64,000 bases of DNA. Origin: Bathymodiolus brooksi (Eukaryota > Mollusca > Bivalvia > Mytilida > Modiolidae). The notes beneath the pieces were generated by a model. It searched no databases, was not told the origin of the DNA, and saw only the letters and a program-made list of their open reading frames with translations. The stretch lies in contig OY804579.1 of assembly GCA_963680875.1 (NCBI GenBank), positions 36,317,804-36,381,803 of the forward strand. The letters are read 5' to 3'. Both the position numbers and the translations under genes were made by a program. Shown in pieces: positions 43,488 to 52,650 of this stretch (position 1 is its first letter; each line of letters starts with the position of its first letter).

Positions 43488-43879
43488 TCTAGAGAGAATT
43501 CTTTTCGTTTTCTACAGTGAAATGTCAACACCACTCGTCCTCTTTCGAATGGCACTGTAGAACCCGTGTCGTCCCTTATATCTATTTCCACGGTCTGAAA
43601 TCGTCGTTGCAACAGGGGACAGTACTGTTTCGGATCAAACACTCGGGTGATAATTTCTCCGTCTCTTCCTTCCACCGGTACGATTCTCAATAACGGTACT
43701 TGGGCATCTCCCACCATTCACGGTTCCACCAAGGGACAATACACGTACAGAGAATGTAATCCTTTCTTGAGGTCCGCTACCCAATCTGAAACATACCCCT
43801 CCCCCCCCCCCCCCCCCCCCGAATATAGCTTGTCTGAATCCTAACATGGATTGTAATAAAGGACTGATGATGGCTTGAT
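43484..43879 (-). pseudogene. Penton-like protein, C-terminal fragment, left arm
   Basis: The coding sequence runs from the spacer leftward. After SPLLQSMLGFRQAIF comes a homopolymer (20 G, A, 4 G on the minus strand). This puts the following block, VGDAQVPLLRIVPVEG to TVEIDIRDDTGS and VVLTFHCRKRK, in a different frame. The tract in this arm is 25 bases against 23 in the right arm; neither is a multiple of three, so both are out of frame. The 5-prime part of the gene is absent. Confidence 0.7.
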
Positions 43880-43971
43880 CGAGGGGAAAAAGCACATGAA
43901 TGAACTCAAGAATAAATTCGACATGGTCAATGAAATCAATCATAAAATCGATATGAAAGTGAAAAAAGATT
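43880..43971. other. 92-bp central spacer of the palindrome
   Basis: The only non-repeated part of the element. It reads in the plus frame as a continuation of the right-arm penton-like fragment (MNELKNKFDMVNEINHKI, likely helical). It therefore appears to be a piece of that gene next to the inversion point, not foreign filler. Pairing stops exactly at 43879/43972. Confidence 0.8.
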
Positions 43972-44365
43972 ATCAAGCCATCATCAGTCCTTTATTACAA
44001 TCCATGTTAGGATTCAGACAAGCTATATTCCGGGGGGGGGGGGGGGGGGGGGGTATGTTTCAGATTGGGTAGCGGACCTCAAGAAAGGATTAAATTCTCT
44101 GTACGTGTATTGTCCCTTGGTGGAACCGAGAATGGTGGGAGATGCCCATGTACCGTTATTGAGAATCGTACCGGTGGAAGGAAGAGACGGAGAAATTATC
44201 ACCCGAGTGTTTGATCCGATACAGTACTGTCCCCTGTTACAACGAAGATTTCAGACCGTGGAAATAGATATAAGGGACGACACGGGTTCTACAGCGCCAT
44301 TCGAAAGAGGACGAGTGGTGTTGACATTTCACTGTAGAAAACGAAAAGAATTCTCTCTAGAATGA
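43881..44365 (+). pseudogene. Penton-like protein, C-terminal fragment, right arm
   Basis: The fragment begins in the spacer with a helical segment, runs through SPLLQSMLGFRQAIF, and is interrupted by a 22-G run (44032-44053) that leaves the downstream part out of frame. The downstream block (44105-44365) has VGDAHVPLLRIVPVEGRDGE, TVEIDIRDDTGSTAPFERG and VVLTFHCRKRK. I recognise it as the conserved C-terminus of the minor (penton-like, single jelly-roll) capsid protein next to F54H12.2-like genes in Polinton/adintovirus-like elements. It stops at TGA 44363-44365, overlapping the next ATG. The real 5-prime end is missing, so it is a remnant. The G-run length may also be an assembly error. Confidence 0.72.
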
Positions 44366-44697
44366 AACCAACTCATCGCTACGATATGAAAGCTTACCAC
44401 GATTATTACATACATCAAGCAGGAAAAGGATATCCGGTGTTTGCGGGAAGACGATATCAAAGAGGACATGGACTTGGCAGTATCTTTGGAGGACTCTTTA
44501 AAGCAGCCATGCCTTTGTTGAAAAAGGGAGCAAAGACCCTAGAACGCGAGGCTTTAAAAACGGGATTAAATATTGCCGGAGATGTCGTACAAGGAAGAAA
44601 TATCAAACAGGCAGCAAAATCACGATTGCAATTAACAGGAGAAAACTTACTCCAGAAAGCTATGGACACTGTAGGACCCCAGGACAACGAGTTATAA
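44362..44697 (+). CDS. Core/pX-like small basic capsid-module protein, right arm
   Basis: 111 codons from an ATG that overlaps the stop of the penton-like fragment (ATGA). Residues 1-35 are basic and aromatic (YDMKAYHDYYIHQAGKGYPV). Residues 38-60 hold a Gly-rich hydrophobic stretch, GHGLGSIFGGLFKAAMPLLK, followed by KKGAKTLEREALKTGLNIAG and a basic tail. This pattern (GxGxGxxFxGLF, PLLKKGAK, GxNxAxDV) is that of the pX/mu-like core protein of adintovirus- and Polinton-type elements, thought to bind packaged DNA. It is the only intact frame of the cassette and is preserved in both arms. Whether it is expressed is unknown. Confidence 0.75.
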   Translation: MKPTHRYDMKAYHDYYIHQAGKGYPVFAGRRYQRGHGLGSIFGGLFKAAMPLLKKGAKTLEREALKTGLNIAGDVVQGRNIKQAAKSRLQLTGENLLQKAMDTVGPQDNEL

Positions 44698-44703
44698 AAG
44701 GAC

Positions 44704-45915
44704 ATGCCAAGCGAAAAAAGACCAGACGTCGGCAGACCAAGCAACGGAACACATCGAATGACATTTCAGATAAGAATGGCACTTGTACATCCCAACTCAT
44801 GCGAATGCACGAAATCAAAACTGGATTTATTTGAAGTTCCACCTACACAGACCAGTGTGGCTTATGGGTATTGGGAGCAGAAAGGATTGACATCGGCTCT
44901 AACGGATCAAGGACCTTACGAATTTTCCGTCAGTGGGGCGGGGGACGACTACATCGACTTGGCTAATGCCTGTACCAAGTCAGGGTCATTACGTTTTCAC
45001 AGTTTTCCGGTTGTTGACTGATTTTGTCTGTTTATATACTTATGTGTTTTGACTTTCCCTTTGTTAGATTGTTCGGATTTCGGTAATTTTGTTATTACCC
45101 TTACTTACCTGTTTGTGGAAGCACATATCATGGATGACGACGATACTGCATTGGATGGCAGAGCGGACGTTGGACCTGTCAACGTATGGATGCATTCCCT
45201 CTTTAGTGATGTCAGTGTTAGCCTCAACGAAAATCTGGTTTCACCACCGACCAGCTTGTACCCTTACAGAGCTTACATAGAAATATTACTCAGCTATGGC
45301 CCAGCTGCCAAAGAATCTCAATTAACGGGAGTCATGTGGTACAAGGATACACCGGGACATCAAGATAAGAGAACAACCGATAACAAAGGATTCACGTCCC
45401 GGAAAGCATTGACGACCCAAAGCAAGTATGTACAGATGACGGGAATACTACACTTGGATTTATTTTATCAAGAGAAATATTTACTGAATCACGTCGATCT
45501 GAAAATCAAATTACGACGTAGTCGAGACGTGTTCGCCCTAATGGTCGATGCCGACAACTATAAGATCAAAATCAAGGATCTTGCTTTATTTGTGAGAAAT
45601 GTACAGTTAAGTCCTGCCGTAAGAATGGGTCACGTCAAAGCTTTTGAAAAGACCAGCTGTAAATACCCCATCCGACGTGTAGAAGTCAAAGTAGATACGG
45701 TTCCCCGTGGCAACATGAATTACGTCCAGGACAACATGTTTTTGGGAGAGTTGTCGAAAAGACTGGTGATTGGTTGCGTGGACAGTGGTGCTACTTTCGG
45801 TCATGAGCAATGGTACATTTTGCACTACTACTATAGTAAGAAAAAAAGGCGGGGATGCACTTCCGGGCATGCGCAGAGCATACTTCCGGTAATGACGTCA
45901 CTTCCGGTCACGTGA
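44704..45915 (+). pseudogene. F54H12.2-like capsid protein gene, right arm, one in-frame stop and 3-prime truncated
   Basis: A single frame of 403 codons interrupted once by TGA at 45019-45021. The family-like start is probably the Met at 44776. Conserved blocks in order are VHPNSCECTKSKLDLF, VPPTQTS, GDDYIDLANA, VGPVNVWMHSLFSDVSVSLN, LYPYRAYIEILLSYG, LTGVMWYKD, LHLDLFYQEKYLLNHVDLKI, CKYPIRRVEVKV and FLGELSKRLVIGCVD. After GCVD the family sequence stops and unrelated GC-rich DNA takes over, so the last part of the gene is lost. A 135-bp stretch (about 44968-45102) after IDLAN has no counterpart in the family as I remember it and contains the stop. In related elements this protein is taken to be the major capsid protein. 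Confidence 0.78.
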
Positions 45916-45985
45916 CTTCATGTTACTTCATTCCGATCAGGACCGCTTCCGGTGACGTCTCTTCCAGTAACACATGCGTAATGGC
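45850..45985. promoter_or_regulatory. ETS/CRE/NRF1-like motif cluster, right arm
   Basis: The mirror of 41860-41995: GCATGCGCA at about 45867, ACTTCCGG words, TGACGTCA at 45893-45900 and CACGTG near 45909. The second CRE has become TGACGTCTC here, so the arms have begun to diverge. Direction and activity are unknown. Confidence 0.4.
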
Positions 45986-46034
45986 CCGCTCCCCTTTGCT
46001 TCCCCGAACTATGCCTTGAGCTATACCGATATAC

Positions 46035-49000
46035 TACTTTGATATTTGGATTTAGGGGGACACCCTATAAATAGCTCATGAAAATTATATCAAGGACAGC
46101 AAAGTTCTTGCCCACTTTTGGCCAAGTTAAAGGTATTGCCCGGATCTTTAACTGACTTAAGTGCCTAGGTGGGATAATGCACCTCAAGCCCACAGCAGAG
46201 TGTCAAATATCAACTTTGATATTTGAAAAAAAAAATGTGGAGGGGGGGTCTTTATAAATATCCCATGAAAAATATATCAAGGACGGCAAAGTTCTTGCCC
46301 ACTTTTGGCCAAGTTAAAGGTATTGCCCGGGTCTTTAACTGACTTAAGTGCCTAGGTGGGATAATGCACCTCAAGCCCACAGCAGTGTGTCAAATATCAA
46401 TTCTGATATTTGAAAAACAATTGTGGAGGGGGGGGTCTCTATAAATATCCCATGAAAAATATATCAAGGCTGGCAAAGTTCTTGCCCACTTTTAGCTAGT
46501 TTAAAGGTATTGTCCGGGTCTTTAACTGACTTAAGTGCCTAGGTGGGAAAATGCACCTCAAGCCCACAGCAGAGTGTCAAATATCAACTTTGATATTTGA
46601 AAAAAAAAATGTTGAGGGGGGGTCTTTATAAATATCCCATGAAAAATATATCAAGGACGGCAAAGTTCTTGCCCTCTTTTGGCTAAGTTAAAGGTATTGC
46701 CCGGGTCTTTAACTGACTTAAGTGCCTAGGTGGGATAATGCACCTCACGCCCACAGCAGGGTTTCAAAATATCAACTTTGATATTTGAAAACAAATTGTG
46801 GAGGGGGGTCTCTATAAATATCCCATAAAAAATATACCAAGAACGGCAAAGTTCTTGCCCCCCTTTGGCTAAGTTAAAGGTATTGCTCGGGTATTTAACT
46901 GACTTAAGTGCCTAGGTGGGATAATGCACCTCAAGCCCACAGCAGGGTGTCAAATATCAATTCTGATATTTGAAAAAAAATTGTGGAGGGGGGGGTCTCT
47001 ATAAATATCCCATAAAAAATATATCAAGGACGGCAAAGTTCTTTCCCACCTTTGGCCAAGTTAAAGGTATTTCCCTGGTCTTTAACTGACTTAAGTGCCT
47101 AGGTGGGATAATGCACCTCAAGCCCACAGCAGGGTGTCAAATATCAATTCTGATATTTGAAAAAAAATTGTGGAGGGGGGTCTCTTTAAATATCCCATAA
47201 AAATATATCAAGGACGGCAAAGTTCTTGCCCACCTTTGGCCAAGTTAAAGGTATTGCCCGGGTCTTTAACTGACTTAAGTGCCTAGGTGGGATAATGCAC
47301 CTCAAGCCCACAGCAGGGTGTCAAATATCAATTCTTATATTTGAAAAACAATTGTGGAGGGGGGGGGGTCTCTATAAATATCCCATGAAAAATATATCAA
47401 GGATGGCAAAGTTCTTGCCCACTTTTAGCTAGTTTAAAGGTATTGTCCGGGTCTTTAACTGACTTAAGTGCCTAGGTGGGGAAATTTACCTCAAGCTCAC
47501 AGCAGAGTGTCAAATATCAACTTTGATATTTGAAAAAAAAAATGTTGAGGGGGGGTCTTTATAAATATCCCATGAAAAATATATCAAGGACGGCAAAGTT
47601 CTTGCCCTCTTTTGACTAAGTTAAAGGTATTGCCCGGGTCTTTAACTGACTTAAGTGCCTAGGTGGGATAATGCACCTCACGCCCACAGCAGGGTTTCAA
47701 AATATCAACTTTGATATTTGAAAACAAATTGTGGAGGGGGATCTCTATAAATATCCCATAAAAAATATATCAAGAACGGCAAAGTTCTTGCCCCCCTTTG
47801 GCTACGTTAAAGGTATTGTCCGGGTCTTTAACTGACTTAAGTGCCTAGGTGGGATAATGCACCTCAAGCCCACAGCAGGGTGTCAAATATCAATTCTGAT
47901 ATTTGAAAAAAAATTGTGGAGGGGGGGGTCTCTATAAATATCCCATAAAAAATATATCAAGGACGGCAAAGTTCTTGCCCACCTTTGGCCAAGTTAAAGG
48001 TATTGCCCGGGTCTTTAACTGACTTAAGTGCCTAGGTGGGATAATGCACCTCAAGCCCACAGCAGGGTGTCAAATAACAATTCTGATATTTGAAAAACAA
48101 TTGTGGAGGGGGGGTCTCTATTAATATCCCATGAAAAATATATCAAGGATGGCAAAGTTCTTGCCCACTTTTAGCTAGTTTAAAGGTATTGTCCGGGTCT
48201 TTAACTGACTTAAGTGCCTAGGTGGGAAAATGCACCTCAAGCCCACAGCAGAGTGTCAAATATCAACTTTGATATTTGAAAAAAAAATGTGGAGGGGGGG
48301 TCTTTATAAATATCCCATGAAAAATATATCAAGGACGGCAAAGTTCTTGCCCTCTTTTGGCTAAGTTAAAGGTATTGCCCGGGTCTTTAACTGACTTAAG
48401 TGCCTAGGTGGGATAATGCACCTCACGCCCACAGCAGGGTTTCAAAATATCAACTTTGATATTTGAAAACAAATTGTGGAGGGGGGTCTCTATAAATATC
48501 CCATGAAAAATATATCAAGGACGGCAAAGTTCTTGCCCACTTTTGGCTAAGTTAAAGGTATTGCCCGGGTGTTTAACTGACTTAAGTGCCTAGGTGGGAT
48601 AATGCACCTCAAGCCCACAGCAGGGTGTCAAATATTAATTTTGATATTTGAAAAAAAATTGTGGAGGGGGGGTCTCTATAAATATTCCATAAAAAATATA
48701 TCAAGGACGGCAAAGTTCTTGCACACTTTGTGCTTATATTAAAGGTATTGTCCGGATCTTTAACTGACTTAAGTTCCTAGGTGGGATAATGCACCTCAAG
48801 CCCACAGCAGGGTGTTAAATTAAAGCCTTGATATTTGGATTGGGGGGGGGGGGGGGACCCTATGCATATCCCATGAAAAATTACCGAAGGACGGCAAAAG
48901 TTCTTTGCCACTTGGGGTTTAAGTCAAAGGTATTGCTCGGGCCTTTAACTGACTTAAGTGCCTAGGTGGGATAATGCACCTCAAGCCCACAGCAGGGTGT

Positions 49001-49112
49001 CAAATATCAACTCTGATATTTGGATTTGGTGGGGGGGACCCTATTGCCACTTGGGGTTTAAATCAAAAGTACTGCCTGGGCCTTTACCTGACTTAAGTGC
49101 ATTGGTGAATTA
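46035..49112 (-). repeat. 186-bp satellite in right arm, about 17 copies
   Basis: Reverse-oriented copies of the left-arm unit. The block GACTTAAGTGCCTAGGTGGG recurs at about 46154, 46341, 46528, 46714, 46901, 47088, 47272, 47461, 47648, 47834, 48021, 48207, 48392, 48578, 48765, 48951 and 49089. There are eight more units than in the left arm, which accounts for nearly all of the 1.45-kb length difference between arms. G-run lengths and the ATCAACTTTGAT/ATCAATTCTGAT variants alternate in a pattern suggesting multi-unit duplications. Confidence 0.93.
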
Positions 49113-49796
49113 AATTAGTTGTATGACACCTTTAAATACACAATTTAAAAATAGATAGATAAAACAAAATAATACTATTTTTTAAATAAGTGTTACACGC
49201 ACATGCAGGGTTTATATTTTGTTTATTTTCATAATATGTATTGCTATATTTTTCCAATGTTCTGTATTTACATTTTTTTTGTAGATTGATGAGACGTCTT
49301 CATGTGAACGGGGAATCTTAGGACTTTATTTTGTTTGACAAAGCGCTGGCAAATCCAAATTATATACCGATTTACATGAAAGTATATTATTTGTTTACGC
49401 TGTGTTTGTTTAAAGTTGGCCGACTGTTTTCTAAGCTCGCCATCCCTAAATATATGTTGTTTTTTTTTTATTAAGCTCAGTAAAGAGAAGGCATATTTTA
49501 TGTACGGGTGAACATGGGAAATGGAACATAAAATGTATTATCTTTTACTCACATGAGTGTCTGTGTGAGATTCTGCACCTTATTTCCACAGTAGTGTGTC
49601 AAATGTTAACTTTGTATTGTGGAAAGGGGGGGGGGTCCAGAAATATTTCCTGTATGCCCAGATGACGATTCAATGTGTTGAATATGCAATTACAGAAATA
49701 TATTTATTATTGGTCGCTAGAAATCTTTGAGACATATCTCCTTATTGGTCGCTAGCCTATTGGTCGCTAGAAATTGGTCGCTAGCTTGAGCCTGGT
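49113..49796 (-). repeat. Right terminal segment of the palindrome
   Basis: Pairs with 39509-40242 and ends CGCTAGCTTGAGCCTGGT. The last 60 bases hold four copies of ATTGGTCGCTAG, the complement of the subterminal word at the left end. Confidence 0.85.
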
Positions 49797-49805
49797 ATAT
49801 TCTAC
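49797..49805 (+). repeat. 9-bp target duplication, right copy
   Basis: ATATTCTAC, identical to 39500-39508. Confidence 0.85.
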
Positions 49806-50458
49806 GTATATTTAAAATAACGTTACGGATCTATTTGAACCAAAATAAATCTTTTTATTATTAAACATTTATTTGAAAAATAATGCAATTCACTCATCTG
49901 AATATATAAAATCCTCATCATATAAAAAAAAATACATCTGTGTGTGCTCGTTCATTTTTGACTATAGTTGAGAGGATGATGTTAACTTGATTACGTATGC
50001 ATAGATACTGGTAAGTCATTTTCATTAGTTAACTATTAATTTTCGTGGTTTTCGCTGATTCAATTTAGCCACGAAAAATAGTAGATAATGAAAGGCATAC
50101 ATACAAAGAGAAGTAATTGGCAAGAATCAAAACCACGAGTTGAAATGTCAACGAACATCTGTTCTAAAGTACAACTGGCCTTTATTTGTATGGAATATTT
50201 GTTTGTTTATTCTTATTGTCCTTTATTGGTGGATGCTATGACGTATTATTCAGTGACAGAAGGCATTAATAATAATTATAAATATCTCATCCATGTGTAG
50301 CCATAACGTCGGATCTGACATAAGTTAATAAAAATTAATAATAACCATTAAAACTTCTCCTATGAAATATCCGGTAATTAGCTCAATATTCTCGTATGTA
50401 AGAACACGCTGCTTGACGTTTACATTATCGTTAGAGTACGTCAATTGTGTACGTTAAG
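49806..50458. other. Intron sequence, nothing recognised
   Basis: AT-rich. The 70-codon frame at 50088-50300 has no motif. Confidence 0.45.
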
Positions 50459-51022
50459 GAATACGGTTGTTTCGAATCATGTCAATTCCGACCACGTTCC
50501 GTCTTTTTCTTGTCTTGACGTCTGAACAAATCGGCAGGCGACTTCCGGTGTTTACGCTATTACTGTGACAACGTCAGCATATCATAATCGTAGATGCGGT
50601 AGATTATAAGTAATTGTAATATGGAGACACCAAGGAAACCGCTGAATAAATACTGGTGTTCGGTACCCCACTATCTGTCTGATATCAGAAATATATACAT
50701 ACAGGCAGATCGTTTTCCTTTGATGATGCTGACAGCCGCAAATAAAGAAAGAAAACAAATTGAATTTTAAAGAAGTATTGGTCTCTGCATTGAAGTCTTT
50801 GATACAAATAAAATAATTTAATTGATATCTGTCTTTTACAGAAAATGCTAAGATTTTTAAAGTTGAGGATAGAACGTTAAAACGGCACATATCGATTGGA
50901 GTTTTTGTTGTGTACATTGACACCGGAAGTTCAATGCCGATTAGTCCATCGAAATCACGTGATCTGGCGGACGAAAATAACAAAATTTTGACGGAATGGA
51001 AATGATTCGAAACAACCGTATT
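50459..51022. mobile_element. MITE-like element with 31-bp inverted ends
   Basis: AATACGGTTGTTTCGAATCA at the left end is the complement of TGATTCGAAACAACCGTATT at the right. The match extends to about 31 bases with three mismatches, and a weaker subterminal pair (ACTTCCGGTGT / ACACCGGAAGT) lies farther in. At 564 bases with no coding capacity it is too small to encode a transposase. The 133-codon minus frame 50582-50983 has no family features. I could not see a clear target duplication. Confidence 0.65.
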
Positions 51023-51210
51023 ATATCCCGTTAGGTCATTCTACCAAAGTTCAAGGGAACTTTTACATCCATTTTATTGAAGTTCATGTGCCATGCCAGG
51101 ATATATATATATATATTAGGGGTATCGATTTTGTCTATGTTTTTGCGATTATTAGAAATTTTCTGACGCTATAGTATTTTTTTGTTTTTCATTTTCTTTT
51201 CTTTCCGACA
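51023..51210 (+). repeat. Dispersed repeat B copy, diverged
   Basis: TTTATTGAAGTTCATGTGCC, ATGCCAGGATATATAT, GGGGTATCGATTTTGTCTAT and TTTTTGCGATTATTAG keep the repeat B order. An ATATATAT run has replaced the GGTCATGTA part. Confidence 0.5.
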
Positions 51211-52035
51211 TTAGCTGAGCACATCATATTCTTGATAACCGGTTATATCCCATCTTTTTGTTTTATGAAAGTAATACTCTTGCTGACTAGGCTTATTTCT
51301 TAAGTACCAAAACTCATAATAGAAATCAGTGACCCAACTTGTAAAACTTGGATGTCTACTTTCCAAATGCTATCAGATAATCCCATCCTCCATCCAAGCA
51401 AATTAACATATCTTATAGTAGAAACTACTTCAAATTCCACAATTGTTTGCTACATTTCAAAATATTTAGGAAATATCTAAACTGGCGTTAAACTTCAAAC
51501 ATTTTTAGTTACAAAAGAAGTTTTTCACAGATGTTGAGAGTTAAAGCTTATTTTGATGAAAAATAAATCAAACAGAAATCAGCCGTTACGCTAAAAATCA
51601 AACGATTCTTGAACAGTTCCTTTTCAAAACTAGTCGATAATACCACCAATGGCTGATGCAAATCTTCAAATGGTATTTGAACTAACATTTAATGCAGATT
51701 GGGATGAAAGGTAGCTACTTGACAATGAGTTAATGTGAACAGCGTATTGTATTATGAGCGTTTTACGAAGGCGATGACAATTAAGATAAAAAAAAAAGCT
51801 CATTACCAAGATTATAGCCATTTGGCATTTCCGATTAAAGAAATATCACTTAAATATTATTCTGAAAGAATATCCAGGGTTCATTTATCGAGAAATTTGG
51901 GTTCAATCACATTTGTAGTCTCTGGGTGAGAATAAGGTTAAGGTTCTCATATGGTAATATGCTAAAGTATCTTGACTATGTTGGGCAGCAACGACCATCT
52001 TGGATTTCGAAAAATCGTAGAAACGGAGGCGAAAC
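51211..52035. other. Intron sequence, nothing recognised
   Basis: AT-rich, with no conserved frame. Confidence 0.45.
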
Positions 52036-52529
52036 CGATATCCCTAGCAACCATATACATGACCGTTCACTTTCCTGGCTTGATACAAGCCGATACCCCT
52101 AACAACCATATACATGACCGTTCACTTTCCTGGCTTGATACAAGCCGATACCCCTAACAACCATATACATGACCGTTCACTTTCCTGGCTTGATACAAGC
52201 CGATACCCCTAACAACCATATGCATGACCGTTCACTTTCCTGGCTTGATACGAACCGATACCCTTAACAACCATATACATGACCGTTCACTTTCCTGGCT
52301 TGATACAATCCGATACCCTTAACAACCATATACATGACCGTTTACTTTCCTGGCTTGATACAAACCGATACCCTTAACAACCATATACATGATCGTTCAC
52401 TTTCCTGGCTTGATACAATCCGATACCCCTAGCAACCATATACATGACCGTTCACTTTCCTGGCTTGATACAAACCGATACTCCTAGCAACCATATACAT
52501 GACCGTTCACTTTCCTGGCTTGATACAAG
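52036..52529 (-). repeat. 55-bp tandem array, 9 copies, inside a repeat B copy
   Basis: The unit starts CGATACCCCTAACAACCATA and continues TACATGACCGTTCACTTTCC, TGGCTTGATACAAGC. Copies start at 52036, 52091, 52146, 52201, 52256, 52311, 52366, 52421 and 52476. On the minus strand the unit is the CAAGCCAGGAAAGTGAACGG ..CATGTATATG.. GGTATCG segment of dispersed repeat B. The remaining part of that repeat (CTTCAATAAAAAGTGGCAAG, GTGATATGATGCGGTTATGC) follows directly at 52530-52650. The frames at 51972-52157 and 52452-52655 are repeat shadows. Confidence 0.92.
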
Positions 52530-52650
52530 AAGTTCAATAAAAAGTGGCAAGGTTTTGCTAGTTTTATAGGCCCAAATCTCCCCTCTCAGTGATATGATGC
52601 GGTTATGCAAGTTTTTCAACATTCGATTAAAATGCCAACCCTCATATAGT
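52530..52650 (-). repeat. Dispersed repeat B, portion beyond the 55-bp array
   Basis: TTCAATAAAAAGTGGCAAGG, AAATCTCCCCTCTCAGTGAT, ATGATGCGGTTATGCAAG and AAAATGCCAACCCTCATATA align with 341-460 (ACTTCAATAAATAGTTGAAT ... ATGATGCGGTCATGCAAGTG ... AAATGCCAACACGCACATAT). Confidence 0.6.

Larger units (their letters stand above)
39509..49796. mobile_element. Giant foldback-like element carrying a virus-like capsid cassette
   Basis: The left end ACCAGGCTCAAGCTAGCG is the exact complement of the right end CGCTAGCTTGAGCCTGGT. The two arms (39509-43879 and 43972-49796) are near-perfect reverse complements around a 92-bp spacer and differ by substitutions, small indels and repeat copy number. The perfect flanking 9-bp duplication shows that the unit arrived by transposition. 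Very long inverted repeats loaded with internal tandem repeats plus a 9-bp duplication are the hallmarks of foldback elements (Drosophila FB); Mutator-like elements also make 9-bp duplications. No transposase, integrase or polymerase is present, so it would need help in trans. The cargo is three truncated capsid-module genes typical of Polinton/adintovirus-like elements. Confidence 0.85.

Noticed and set aside
39509..49796. Autonomous Polinton or adintovirus
   Set aside because: No DNA polymerase, integrase, packaging ATPase or protease frame is present, the capsid genes are truncated at both ends, and Polintons make 6-bp, not 9-bp, duplications.
39500..49805. Palindrome as a pure sequencing artefact (missed-adapter inverted reads)
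   Set aside because: The arms differ by substitutions, indels and eight satellite units, the termini coincide with a perfect 9-bp duplication, and the spacer is single-copy. An artefact would give near-identical arms and no target duplication. Read-level checking would still help.
52036..52529. CRISPR array
   Set aside because: Whole 55-bp units are alike, with no unique spacers; the genome is animal and the unit is part of a dispersed repeat.
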